Shown here one piece after another: positions 17,592-26,445 of a DNA stretch of 64,000 nt. The notes below the pieces were generated by a model. That model did not search any database, was not told the origin of the DNA, and saw only the letters and a list, made by a program, of their open reading frames with translations. The number at the start of each line of letters is the position of its first letter. The stretch's first letter is position 1. The translations under genes were made by a program, and so were the position numbers. The DNA is from an uncultured Collinsella sp. (GTDB lineage Bacteria; Actinomycetota; Coriobacteriia; Coriobacteriales; Coriobacteriaceae): the NCBI GenBank assembly GCA_934646815.1, contig CAKUEW010000001.1, forward strand, positions 248,001 through 312,000, written 5' to 3'.

Positions 17592-18173
17592 ATGGAGCTC
17601 ACGGACCGCTCTGGTTACTTTGCGGGCCCCGGCATGCTCGGCGGCTCCTTTGGCGATGCCTCGCGCGCAAGCGACGAGGCCGCCGAGGGCGTCGCCGACC
17701 CCTGCCTGGGGCACGAGCCCGATCAGGTGGTCTTTTACGAGCTCACGCGTAAGTTTGTGGAGACCGAGGAAGACGTTCCCCAGGAGGCCTGCGACGTGCT
17801 GTACTACACGCTCGCCGTGGGCCACCACACCGGCGTGCTCGACTGCTTTGAGCCGCGCCTGTCGGTACCGGTGGACGTGTTCTATACGCTTGTCGATGCG
17901 CTGCCGGAGGGGGAGGCCAAGACCAAGTTCGAGGCCATCCGCTCCTTTGGCGAGTGCCAGCTGGACAAGGCGGCCGTGCCGTCGCTACTCGAGGCCTGCG
18001 ACGCGCTGCTGAGCGAGCGCGGTTTTCGCGGCTCGGCCAAGGCCGGCATCTCGGTGTTCGACGCCGACTTTGGCCTGCATGCCCAGCAGGTCGCGTTTCT
18101 GATGAAGTTCCGCGACCTGGTTGAGCGTGTGCGCGACGTGTCGGGCGTGTATCTAACGGGAAGGTTGCAGTAA
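17592..18173 (+). CDS. hycH: Formate hydrogenlyase maturation protein HycH family
   Basis: 193 residues; the core VVFYELTRKFVE, ACDVLYYTLAVGHHTGVLDC matches HycH/HyfJ, a cytoplasmic factor needed to assemble the large subunit. E. coli HycH is near 136 residues; here about 45 extra residues precede the core and about 20 follow. The stop TAA overlaps the ATG of hycI (TAATG). Confidence 0.88.
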   Translation: MELTDRSGYFAGPGMLGGSFGDASRASDEAAEGVADPCLGHEPDQVVFYELTRKFVETEEDVPQEACDVLYYTLAVGHHTGVLDCFEPRLSVPVDVFYTLVDALPEGEAKTKFEAIRSFGECQLDKAAVPSLLEACDALLSERGFRGSAKAGISVFDADFGLHAQQVAFLMKFRDLVERVRDVSGVYLTGRLQ

Positions 18174-18676
18174 TGGGTCGCGTTGTGGATGGCCGTGTGA
18201 ACGGCGCCCCGTTTGAGGGTATCGTGCTCACGGCGGGAAGCGTGCTGCGTGCCGACGATGCCGCCGGCCCCGTGCTCTCCAAAAAGATGGAGGACGCGCC
18301 CATTGCCGGCTGGTACACCATCGATGGCGGCCAGACGCCCGAGGACGACATCATCGAGATTAAGCGCGTGCGTCCGCCGCGCTTGGTTTTGGTCGATGCC
18401 GCCGACATGGCGCTGTCCGCAGGCGCGATCCGTTTGCTCGATAAACATGACGTGGCCCGTAAGTCGATGTTTACCACGCATTCGCTCCCTTTATCGATTC
18501 TGATCGAGGAAATCGAGCAATCGTGCGATGATATCGTCTTCGTAGGGATTCAGCCGGGCGACACGGAGTTCTACAACCCCATGTCCCCGGAGGTCTTTGA
18601 CGCCGTCGACGCCGTGTACGACGCCGTGGCCTCCAACGACTTTTCCCACTTTGTCCGCTTGGGGCAGGAGCAGTAG
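18173..18676 (+). CDS. hycI: Hydrogenase maturation endopeptidase HycI
   Basis: 167 residues, family HyaD/HycI aspartyl-type proteases that clip the C-terminus of the Ni-loaded large subunit. Visible landmarks: AGSVLRADDAAGPVLS (first acidic metal-binding residue), IDGGQTPEDDI, LVDAADMALSAG, FTTHSLPLSILIEEI, and FVGIQPGDTEFYNPMS. Its partner is HyfG in the same operon. Confidence 0.93.
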   Translation: MGRVVDGRVNGAPFEGIVLTAGSVLRADDAAGPVLSKKMEDAPIAGWYTIDGGQTPEDDIIEIKRVRPPRLVLVDAADMALSAGAIRLLDKHDVARKSMFTTHSLPLSILIEEIEQSCDDIVFVGIQPGDTEFYNPMSPEVFDAVDAVYDAVASNDFSHFVRLGQEQ

Positions 18677-18712
18677 CGCTTGCCCTACCTGGTTAGGAAA
18701 GAAGTGATTGAC

Positions 18713-19552
18713 ATGGCAGATTCCAAGGTGGAGTATCCCACTCCCGATTGCCTGGCGCCCGCTGCGATCGAGGCCAAGACCGAGGCCGCCGGCGTGACCA
18801 AGGCAAACCTGCCGGTCGCGAAGGCCTTTGTTTTGGCGATGTTCGCCGGTGCGTTCATCGCCTTCGGCGGCCTGTTCTTTACCGTGTTCTTGAGCGATAG
18901 CACGCTGGGCTGGGGTGCCCAGCGCGTTGTGGGTGGCCTGTGCTTTTGTCTGGGCCTGGTGCTCGTACTTATTTGCGGCGCCGAGCTCTTTACCGGCAAC
19001 TCGCTTATGGTCTGCGCGCTCAAGAGCAAAAAGGTCACCCTGGCCCAGATGCTCAAGGCATGGGTTGTCGTGTGGGTCGGTAACTTTGTCGGTGCCCTGT
19101 TCATCGTCTTTTTGGTGTACATGGCTGGCCTCTACAAGCTTAACGGCGGGGCAGTTGCCAATTCCATGGTGAGTGTGGCCGCCGGCAAGGTGACGATCGA
19201 CGCGGTGACGATCTTCTTCCGCGGCATCCTGTGCAACATCTTTGTATGCCTGGCCGTGTGGATCGGCACCGCGGGCAAGACCGTGGTCGACAAGGTCGTG
19301 GGCATTCTGCTGCCCATCGCTGCCTTTGTGGCCTGCGGTTTTGAGCACTGCGTGGCCAACATGTACTTTTTGCCCATGGGTGCCGTGATGCACGCTTGCG
19401 GCTACGGTGCCGACGTTGCCGGTGCCGATGCGCTCAACGTTGCAGGCATGGCGATGAATCTGTCTGTCGCCACGCTGGGCAACATCGTGGGCGGCGCTTT
19501 GATCGTGGGACTTGGCTACTGGTTTATCTACGCCAAGAAGTCCCAGGCGTAA
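18713..19552 (+). CDS. focA: Formate/nitrite channel FocA
   Basis: 279 residues and six membrane segments of the formate-nitrite transporter family. Signatures include FAGAFIAFGGLFFT and the extracellular loop ICGAELFTGNSLMV; the region near GFEHCVANMYFLPMG contains the conserved histidine used for pH-gated formate/formic acid passage. Start chosen at ATG 18713 after GGAAAGAAG. It closes the formate hydrogenlyase operon, so it most likely delivers or releases formate for FdhF; nitrite transport is less likely in this context. Confidence 0.93.
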   Translation: MADSKVEYPTPDCLAPAAIEAKTEAAGVTKANLPVAKAFVLAMFAGAFIAFGGLFFTVFLSDSTLGWGAQRVVGGLCFCLGLVLVLICGAELFTGNSLMVCALKSKKVTLAQMLKAWVVVWVGNFVGALFIVFLVYMAGLYKLNGGAVANSMVSVAAGKVTIDAVTIFFRGILCNIFVCLAVWIGTAGKTVVDKVVGILLPIAAFVACGFEHCVANMYFLPMGAVMHACGYGADVAGADALNVAGMAMNLSVATLGNIVGGALIVGLGYWFIYAKKSQA

Positions 19553-19572
19553 AAGGCCCTTTTGAACGTGCG

Positions 19573-19612
19573 AGGCCTCCCGAGGGGCGTTTGCCTTTTG
19601 GGAGGCCTTTGT
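19573..19612 (+). terminator. Rho-independent terminator of the formate hydrogenlyase operon
   Basis: AGGCCTCCC (19573-19581) pairs with GGGAGGCCT (19600-19608), followed by TTGTGTG; the T-tract is short. Confidence 0.75.
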
Positions 19613-19722
19613 GTGGGGCTGCGGCTGGTGCAGCGGTCTTGGTGGTGCGGCGGTTTGGCGGCGTGCCGCCGTCGCTGCCCCGCGGTGGGGCTTGAGCCCT
19701 TGGGTTGGAAGGAATAATCGAG

Positions 19723-21840
19723 ATGGCATCTACAGCTATGCATGACGGTCGCTCCGTGGTGACGACGTGCGGGGGATGCTATGCCGATTGCGCCTTTGCG
19801 GCCCATGTTGAGGACGGGCGTGTGGTGGCCGAGCTGCTGGTCGAGGGCCACCCATGTGCGGCGCGCGCCCTGTGTGCTCGTGGGCGTCATCGCCTAGCCA
19901 TGCCCTTTGACGAGCGCGATCGCATTTTGCATCCCATGCGGCGTCGCGCGGATGGCTCGGGGTTCGATGCAATTACCTGGGACGAGGCGTTTGCGGAGAT
20001 TGCGGCGCGGCTTGCGGGGATTGTGGACGAGTGCGGCCCGCGTGCTCTGGGCATGACGCTCGGCGTGCCGTCCTTCGACCGCTACTGGGCCTATCGCGTT
20101 ATGCATGCGCTTGGTTCTCCCAACGTGTACGGCGCCGACGGCGCCTGCGAGGTGAGCAGACTTACCGGCTGGGAGCATAGTCTGGGCTACAGCCCCGCCT
20201 CCGATCTGGCACACACCGATTGCATCATGTACCTGGGGCGCTCCATCGTTGATTCGTCCACGATGGGGGCAGTTGACGCGTTGAACGATGCGCGCCGGCG
20301 CGGGGCGAAGATTATTGTGGTGGACCCGCGGCGCAGCGGTTCGGCCGCACTTGCCGACCGCTGGCTGCGCGTGCGCCCGGGATGCGACCTGGCGCTGCTG
20401 TTGGGTATCGCGCACGTGTTGATTGCCGAGGACCTGTACGACCACGAGTTCGTGGCTCGCCATGCCACGGGCTTTGACGAGCTGGCGCAGGCGGCGCGTG
20501 CCTGGACGCCTGAGTGGGCCGAGTCGGTGTGTGACGTGCTGGCCGCGGAGATTGTCGCCACGGCACGCGATTTGGCCGCCGCGGCTCCCGCGGCCGTGGT
20601 GGATGCCGGCTTTCATGGCGGTATCGGCATCGCGTATGCCAACAGCACGCAGACGGCGCGCGCCATCTGTTTGGTCGATGTGCTGCTGGGCTGCATTGGG
20701 CATGCGGGCGGCGCACTCAACCCACCGACGCCGCTTGTACTGGGCGACTTGGACCCCACGCGCTTTGCGACGCCGCCGGTGCCGCGTGAGCCCAAGCTGG
20801 GGTCCGAGCGCTATCCGCTGGTCGATCCAGTGCGCGGCCTGTGCACGACCATCGGTCAGTCCATTCTTGCCGGCGGTTTGCGTGGGCTCATCGTCTATGC
20901 CAGCAACCCCGGCGCAGGGTACGGCAACGCGCAGGCGTGGCTTTCGATTCTGAAACAGCTTGACCTGCTCGTGACCGTTGATATCCGCTGGTCGGAGACG
21001 GCGCGCGTGTCCGATTACGTGCTGCCCGATGTGACGTATCTGGAAGCCGACCGCGGCGTGGGCACGGTGATGGGTGTCAACGATGCCCGCGTGTTCTACC
21101 GCAACGCCGTGCTGCCGGTTTTGCATGACGACACACGTCCCGGACGGGAGATCTTTGCCGGCCTGGCGAAGGCGTGCGGCGTGGGCGCGTACTTTGACTT
21201 TACGCCCGACGACTTGGCGGCGGCGCAGGTGGCGCCGTTTGGGATCGACCTTGGCGAGCTCAAGGAGCGCGGCTGGGCCGATACGGGCGCTGTGCTGCCG
21301 CCGCGTACGGGCGAGCCGGTGATTCCGCTCGCTGGCGGCAAGATCGCGCTGGCGAGCGACGTATGGGAGGCCGCCGGCTTGGGCCGTGTGCCCGGCTGGA
21401 TCGCGCCGATGGTGGAGCCCGGCCCGGGGATGTTTCGCCTCATTAGCGGCAACCGCCCCTTTGAGTCGCACACCTCGCGCAGGCTCGCGGCTGCCGGTGC
21501 TGCCGAGGCGGGCTCGGATCTGGATGCCGTGCAGATGAACGCCGATGTTGCTGCGCGCATGGGTATCGCCGACGGCGAGATTGTCGAGCTGGTGAGCGAT
21601 ATGGGTCGCGACCGCGTGCACGTGCAGACGACGCCGTATCTGCACCCGGCGTGCATCTTTACCTCGGCCGCGCCCGGTGGGCGTTCGTTTGGTGGCGACG
21701 CCGGTGGCGCGCAGGCCTTGGGTGTGGGTCCGCTCGACCATACCCCCTTGCGCTGGGATCCGCTGACGGGCGCTGCGCTCACCCAGGAAAACGCCGTTCG
21801 CGTGGAAAAGATCGCGACGCCCGGGGATAATGCTGAGTAA
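19723..21840 (+). CDS. Molybdopterin (bis-MGD) oxidoreductase of unknown substrate
   Basis: 705 residues of the DMSO reductase superfamily. An N-terminal [4Fe-4S] motif CGGCYADC ... HPCAARALCARG is followed by the molybdopterin domains; the molybdenum ligand is probably the cysteine in GADGACEVSR, not selenocysteine. The C-terminal dinucleotide-binding domain is present (LISGNRPFESHTSRR). There is no Tat signal, so it acts in the cytoplasm. No electron-transfer subunit is adjacent. It lies upstream of selA by 53 bases and may share its transcript. It resembles formate dehydrogenase alpha subunits and related anaerobic reductases, but the substrate cannot be read from the sequence. Start at ATG 19723 after GGAAGGAA. 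Confidence 0.85.
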   Translation: MASTAMHDGRSVVTTCGGCYADCAFAAHVEDGRVVAELLVEGHPCAARALCARGRHRLAMPFDERDRILHPMRRRADGSGFDAITWDEAFAEIAARLAGIVDECGPRALGMTLGVPSFDRYWAYRVMHALGSPNVYGADGACEVSRLTGWEHSLGYSPASDLAHTDCIMYLGRSIVDSSTMGAVDALNDARRRGAKIIVVDPRRSGSAALADRWLRVRPGCDLALLLGIAHVLIAEDLYDHEFVARHATGFDELAQAARAWTPEWAESVCDVLAAEIVATARDLAAAAPAAVVDAGFHGGIGIAYANSTQTARAICLVDVLLGCIGHAGGALNPPTPLVLGDLDPTRFATPPVPREPKLGSERYPLVDPVRGLCTTIGQSILAGGLRGLIVYASNPGAGYGNAQAWLSILKQLDLLVTVDIRWSETARVSDYVLPDVTYLEADRGVGTVMGVNDARVFYRNAVLPVLHDDTRPGREIFAGLAKACGVGAYFDFTPDDLAAAQVAPFGIDLGELKERGWADTGAVLPPRTGEPVIPLAGGKIALASDVWEAAGLGRVPGWIAPMVEPGPGMFRLISGNRPFESHTSRRLAAAGAAEAGSDLDAVQMNADVAARMGIADGEIVELVSDMGRDRVHVQTTPYLHPACIFTSAAPGGRSFGGDAGGAQALGVGPLDHTPLRWDPLTGAALTQENAVRVEKIATPGDNAE

Positions 21841-21893
21841 ACGTTTCGACTGATAGATTCAACTGATTCACCTTTGGTTTGAAAGGCCGCACC

Positions 21894-23351
21894 ATGAGCG
21901 ATAGCCAGAACATGTCCGATGAGGTGCGCGCCCACCTGCGCGCCATTCCGTCCGTCAACGAGCTGCTCGCGGAGTGGCCGGTGGTAAAGGCGGCGGGGGA
22001 GACCTGCGACGCCGTGGTCCATGCCGCTGTGACGGCAGAGCTGGACGAGGAGCGCGCTGCCATCCGCGGCGGCGCGGCCCCGCGCTCCAAGCGCGACTTG
22101 GCGGCGGCCATCGAGTGGCGCGCCCACCGCTCTGCGCTGCCGAGCCTGCGCCCAGCGGTCAACGCCACGGGCGTAGTCATCCATACCAACCTGGGCCGCG
22201 CCCCGCTCGCGGAGTCGGCGGCGAAGGCCGTGGCCGAGGTCGCACGCGGCTACAGCACGCTCGAGTACAACGTGGATACCTGCTCGCGCGGGTCGCGCAA
22301 GGAGCATGCCGCTCAGCTGGTCCGCCAGCTCACCGGCGCCGAGGACGCGCTCGTCGTCAACAACAATGCCGCCGCGGTGCTGCTGGTGCTCGCCACCCAT
22401 GCCGCGGGCAAAGAGGTTATCGTGAGCCGCGGCGAGCTCGTCGAGATCGGCGGCAGCTTCCGCATTCCCGATGTTATGGAGGCCTCGGGCGCCCGCTTGG
22501 TGGAGGTCGGTGCCACGAACCGCACGCACCTGGCCGACTACGAGCGCGCCATCACGCCCGACACGGCGATGATTCTTAAGGTCCATCCTTCCAACTATCG
22601 CATCGAGGGCTTCCACGAGGAAGTGTCCTCTAAGGAGCTCGCGGCCCTGGCCCATAAGCATGGCCTGCTGTTCTACGAGGACCAGGGCTCGGGCGCGCTC
22701 TTGCCCGATGACATCCTGGTCCGCGGCGGCGAGGAGCCCACGCCGGCTTCGGTCGCGGCGGGGCTCGATCTTGTGTCGTGTTCGGGCGACAAGCTGCTCG
22801 GTGCCGCTCAGGCGGGCATCATCATGGGTCGCCGCGACCTGGTCCAAGCTTGTGGCAAGCACCCGCTCATGCGCGCGCTTCGCCCCGGCAAGCTGGCGCT
22901 CACGGCGCTCGAGGCAACGCTTCGCCTGTACATGGACGGGGCGGACGTTGCCCATCGCGAGGTTCCGGTGCTCAGCATGCTTACGCTGCCGCAGGCCCAT
23001 CTGGAGCGCCGCGCTCGTAAGCTGCGCGACCACATGGTGGCGGGGCTCGATAAGGCCGGCTGCCCGTGTGCCGTGCAGGTGGAGATCGTCGAGGAGTCGT
23101 CGACCCCCGGTGGGGGTTCGCTGCCCACCGTGGAGCTGCCCACGATGTGTGTGGCCGTGTGCCCGGTGGATGAGCACCTGACGGTCGATGCGCTCAAGCG
23201 CTCGCTCGTGCAAGATTTTGATACGCCGGTGGTTACGCGCGCCTCGCACGACCGCGTGCTGTTTGATGTGCGCACGCTGGTGGGCGATCGCGATATCGAG
23301 ACGGCGGCGACCACGCTCGTCGCGTGCGCGGAGAAGGCGATTGCCCGATGA
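21894..23351 (+). CDS. selA: L-seryl-tRNA(Sec) selenium transferase
   Basis: 485 residues. A PLP enzyme that turns seryl-tRNA(Sec) into selenocysteyl-tRNA(Sec) using selenophosphate. The PLP lysine is K300 in SGDKLLGAAQAG; NATGVVIHTNLGRAPL near residue 90 is the usual SelA signature. Start chosen at ATG 21894 (MSDSQNM) rather than the upstream TTG at 21879, which lies inside the ribosome-binding region. The stop overlaps selB by ATGA. Confidence 0.96.
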   Translation: MSDSQNMSDEVRAHLRAIPSVNELLAEWPVVKAAGETCDAVVHAAVTAELDEERAAIRGGAAPRSKRDLAAAIEWRAHRSALPSLRPAVNATGVVIHTNLGRAPLAESAAKAVAEVARGYSTLEYNVDTCSRGSRKEHAAQLVRQLTGAEDALVVNNNAAAVLLVLATHAAGKEVIVSRGELVEIGGSFRIPDVMEASGARLVEVGATNRTHLADYERAITPDTAMILKVHPSNYRIEGFHEEVSSKELAALAHKHGLLFYEDQGSGALLPDDILVRGGEEPTPASVAAGLDLVSCSGDKLLGAAQAGIIMGRRDLVQACGKHPLMRALRPGKLALTALEATLRLYMDGADVAHREVPVLSMLTLPQAHLERRARKLRDHMVAGLDKAGCPCAVQVEIVEESSTPGGGSLPTVELPTMCVAVCPVDEHLTVDALKRSLVQDFDTPVVTRASHDRVLFDVRTLVGDRDIETAATTLVACAEKAIAR

Positions 23352-25315
23352 GTGAGGCGCAGGAGCTTGTGGAGTGCCCCGTCATCGTTGGCACCGCGGG
23401 CCATGTCGACCACGGTAAGTCCGCGCTCATCGAGGCGCTAACCGGCAAGAACCCCGACCGTCTGGAGGTCGAGCGTCGCCGCGGTATGACGGTGGAGCTG
23501 GGTTTTGGCGAGCTGGCGCTGCCGAGCGGCAAGATCGTGGGCCTGGTGGACGTGCCGGGCCACGCGCACTACCTGCGCGCCATGGTACAAGGTGCCACGG
23601 GTATCGATGTTGCCGTGCTGGTGGTGTCTGCCGTTGAGGGCGTGATGCCGCAGACCCGCGAGCATGTTCACGTGCTGGAGCTGTTGGGTGTGACGCACAT
23701 GGTGGTCGCGCTGACTATGTGCGACCTGGCGGATGACGAGATGGTTGAGCTGGCTGAGCTCGACGTGGATGACTTTTTGTCCGATACCGTGTTTGCCGGG
23801 GCGGCCGTTGTGCCCGTGTCGTCTAAGACCGGTGCGGGGATCGATGATTTGCTGGCGGCGCTCGATGGTTTGGTGTCTGCCTGCTGGGGCGCCTGCCGCG
23901 ACCGCGGCGAGAGGATCGATGCCGCACCGCGCCTGCCCATCGACCGCTGCTTTACCATCAAGGGCGCCGGTACCGTGGTGACGGGAACACTGCACGATGC
24001 CCCCGTCGCGGTGGGTGACGAACTCGTCGCGCTGCCGTCGCGCACGGCCTGCCGCGTGCGCGGGATTCAGGTGCATGGCGATACGCCGCGTGCCTTGCCC
24101 GGACAGCGCGTGGCGCTCAACCTGGTGGGCGACGGTGTTGCCGCGCTCGAGCGCGGCGAGATGCTGGGCGTCGCCGGTCGCTTTGGCCAGACGCTGCGCT
24201 TTATGATGACGTTTACGTATTTGGGCCGCGAGGGCGCTAAACCGCGCGTGCTTGAGTCGGGCGCTCGTGTGCACGTGATGGCGGGTACGGCCGAGGTCGT
24301 CGGCCGCATTATGCTCATGGAGGGCGAGGCGCCCATGGCGGTGGGCGAGACCCGTACCGTGCAGGTGCGCCTGGAAGACCCGCTTCCGCTGCGCGCCGGC
24401 GACCATGCCGTGGTGTTGTCGTACTCGCCGGTGATGCTCATCGGCGGCGGGCGCGTATTGCTGGCCCGATGCCGTCGCTCGCGCGAGCTTTCCGACGGCG
24501 AGCGCGTGCTGTATGCGGCGCTTGAGGCCGGGGATGTTGTGGGTAGCGTGGGCGCTTGGCTGGCGTTGCAGGCGCTGCCGGTGGCGGCTGCCGATGTTGC
24601 CGCGGCGCTGGATATCGCTGCCGGGGATGTTGCTGCTGCCCTGCGTGAGTTGGTCGCGCAGGGTGCCGTGCGCGCGCTTGTTGCGGGCGATGCGACGCTC
24701 TATGCGGATGCCGCGATGCTTGATGCTGCGATGGATGCCCTGGCTTCAACCTTGTCCGCGATGCATGCGGCGGCTCCCAAGGAGACCGGCTTTACGCCCG
24801 GTGCGGTCGCCCATGCCGCCTGGCCTGTTGCCGATGATGACGTTGCCGCGGCGCTCATTGCCGAGGGCTGCTCGCGTGGCGTATGCGCGGCAGAGGGTGC
24901 CGAGGTCTTCGACCCGCACTCAGCGGCCGCTGCGGCGCGCGTGGTGCGCGAGGCCTGCGAGCGCATCGTCGCCCTGCTGGATAAGGCTGGGCTGGACGCG
25001 CCGACGTTGCCCGAGGTGGGCGAGCAGCTGCAGCTCGATCGCGACACCATGACACGTGCCCTGCGCGAGCTTTCGCTCAACCGAGCTATTGTGAAGGTCG
25101 AGCGTGACGTGGCTCTGTCTGCCGCCGCCGAGGCCCATGCGCGCGAGCTCGCCGCTGCGGCTATCGCGGAGGCCGGCGGCGCTGCCACCACAAGCGCCCT
25201 GCGCGAAGCCCTGGGCGTGTCACGTAAACGAGCCATCAGCATCCTGGAGCACCTGGACGCCGTACGCTTCACAACCCTCGACAAAGAAGCCGGCGGCCTC
25301 CGCTCCCTGCGCTAG
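23348..25315 (+). CDS. selB: Selenocysteine-specific elongation factor
   Basis: 655 residues. The GTPase domain shows GHVDHGKS (18-25), DVPGHAHY and MTVELGF; EF-Tu-like domains follow, then C-terminal winged helices (about 400-655) that bind the SECIS hairpin. It delivers Sec-tRNA(Sec) to the UGA of fdhF. Start chosen at ATG 23348, which overlaps the selA stop by four bases and so couples translation. E. coli SelB has 614 residues; the extra length is in the alanine-rich C-terminal region. Confidence 0.96.
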   Translation: MSEAQELVECPVIVGTAGHVDHGKSALIEALTGKNPDRLEVERRRGMTVELGFGELALPSGKIVGLVDVPGHAHYLRAMVQGATGIDVAVLVVSAVEGVMPQTREHVHVLELLGVTHMVVALTMCDLADDEMVELAELDVDDFLSDTVFAGAAVVPVSSKTGAGIDDLLAALDGLVSACWGACRDRGERIDAAPRLPIDRCFTIKGAGTVVTGTLHDAPVAVGDELVALPSRTACRVRGIQVHGDTPRALPGQRVALNLVGDGVAALERGEMLGVAGRFGQTLRFMMTFTYLGREGAKPRVLESGARVHVMAGTAEVVGRIMLMEGEAPMAVGETRTVQVRLEDPLPLRAGDHAVVLSYSPVMLIGGGRVLLARCRRSRELSDGERVLYAALEAGDVVGSVGAWLALQALPVAAADVAAALDIAAGDVAAALRELVAQGAVRALVAGDATLYADAAMLDAAMDALASTLSAMHAAAPKETGFTPGAVAHAAWPVADDDVAAALIAEGCSRGVCAAEGAEVFDPHSAAAAARVVREACERIVALLDKAGLDAPTLPEVGEQLQLDRDTMTRALRELSLNRAIVKVERDVALSAAAEAHARELAAAAIAEAGGAATTSALREALGVSRKRAISILEHLDAVRFTTLDKEAGGLRSLR

Positions 25316-25375
25316 ACAGGCGCGTCCCGCCGCGGGCTCGCCACATCTGGGCGGGCCACCTCGGTCCCCCTCATC

Positions 25376-25442
25376 AGTTGCGGTGAAATACGGACTGTTT
25401 TCCGGCTCCAAGCCGCCCAACAGTCCGTATTTCACCGCAACT
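25376..25442. repeat. R1 palindromic repeat, copy 3 (type A, reverse-oriented loop)
   Basis: Arms 25376-25399 and 25419-25442 match over 24 bp without mismatch. The loop TTCCGGCTCCAAGCCGCC is close to the reverse complement of the loops at 49588 and 49931, so this copy is inverted relative to them. Confidence 0.92.
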
Positions 25443-25467
25443 TATGGGCTGGGGGTGGATGCGGCGA

Positions 25468-25502
25468 GGGTAGTCAAAAAGCCCCGTCCCAAATTAGCTA
25501 CC
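25468..25502. repeat. R2 repeat, single half-element
   Basis: Matches the right arm of the full R2 hairpin at 48142-48222 (AGTCAAAA, GCCCCGTCCCAAATTAGCTA) without its partner arm. It lies 31 bases before the tRNA-Sec gene. Confidence 0.8.
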
Positions 25503-25533
25503 TTGCTTGGTTTGGTAAAATACCGGCGCACTT

Positions 25534-25630
25534 GGGAACGGATGGGCTCCGGTGGGCTCCGCGGTCCTCAAAACCGTTGCGAGGCGTGCAAAACGTCTTG
25601 GATGTGTTCGATTCACATACGTTCCCGCCA
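25534..25630 (+). tRNA. selC: tRNA-Sec (anticodon TCA)
   Basis: A 97-base tRNA with the features that set tRNA-Sec apart: a 6-bp D-stem GGGCTC/GGGCTC closed on a 4-base loop, a long variable arm (AGGCGT/ACGTCT), a T-arm ATGTG/CACAT with loop TTCGATT, discriminator G and encoded CCA. Acceptor GGGAACG/CGTTCCC plus an eighth position that appears to be a G-A mismatch. The anticodon loop is CCTCAAA, giving TCA, but the base before the anticodon is C rather than the near-universal U33. It lies 218 bases after selB, completing selA-selB-selC. Confidence 0.93.
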
Positions 25631-25785
25631 TACGCTACCAGCGCTTTTGTGCTCGCGGTCTTGCTGCGTGCCGCAAAGGCGCTGTTTTGTTTTTGCGCGA
25701 GCTTGTCGTGTCGCCCGGTTTAACGGCGAAGGCATTTGGCTTCGTGCGCCGCATTTTGAGCATGCCGATGGGGGTGTTTTGCCGT

Positions 25786-26418
25786 ATGACTACCGTAAGA
25801 CGAGCTAATCTTTCCTGCGTCGTCCAGGCGGGCGGGCTGTCATCGCGCATGGGGCGCGATAAGGCGACCATGTCGTTTTGCGGCGAGCCGCTTATCGAGC
25901 GTGTGCTGGGACGGTTGGCGCAGGTTGCCGGAGAGCTCGTCGTGACGACCTCGCGCCCGGATGAGCTTGCCTATCTAGAGCAGCGCACCTTTGGCGGCTT
26001 GACTCCCCGCTTGGTGATGGACCTGGAGGGCCCCGCCGGTGCCATGCGCGGCATCGCGAGCTCGCTGGCGGCTGCGCGTTTGCCCCTGGTTGCCATTGTC
26101 GCCTGCGACATGCCGTTCGTCTCGCCGGAACTTGTCGGTGTGCTTGCCCATCGTGTTGAGGCCGAGGCCCTCGACGCGTGCGTGCCGCGCGAGGAGCGGG
26201 GGATTGAGCCCCTTTGCGCTGTCTGGCGTCGTGACGCGTGCGCGCCGGTTGCCCAAGAGCTGCTTGCCGCCGATCGCCAACGTATCCGCTGCTTGATCGA
26301 TCGCGTGCAGGCGGGCTATCTGGATGAACCCCAGATTGTCGAGGTTGCGGGCTCGTTACTCTGCTTCGAAAACGTCAATACGCCCGAGGAATTTGAGGCG
26401 GCCGAGTTGCTCGCCTAG
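25786..26418 (+). CDS. mobA: Molybdenum cofactor guanylyltransferase MobA
   Basis: 210 residues. Transfers GMP from GTP to molybdopterin to make MGD, needed by FdhF and the 19723 oxidoreductase. Signature VVQAGGLSSRMGRDK near the start binds GTP; VACDMPFVSPELV has the metal-binding aspartate; NVNTPEEF near the end is the usual C-terminal motif. The frame is open further upstream through the tRNA-Sec gene, which cannot be coding; the ATG at 25786 has a GGGGGTG about nine bases upstream. ATG 25762 is an alternative adding eight residues. Confidence 0.92.
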   Translation: MTTVRRANLSCVVQAGGLSSRMGRDKATMSFCGEPLIERVLGRLAQVAGELVVTTSRPDELAYLEQRTFGGLTPRLVMDLEGPAGAMRGIASSLAAARLPLVAIVACDMPFVSPELVGVLAHRVEAEALDACVPREERGIEPLCAVWRRDACAPVAQELLAADRQRIRCLIDRVQAGYLDEPQIVEVAGSLLCFENVNTPEEFEAAELLA

Positions 26419-26445
26419 CTCATTGCCTCAATGATGGAGGATGCC

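Noticed and set aside
25552..25785. Long N-terminal extension of MobA
   Set aside because: The extension would translate the tRNA-Sec gene.
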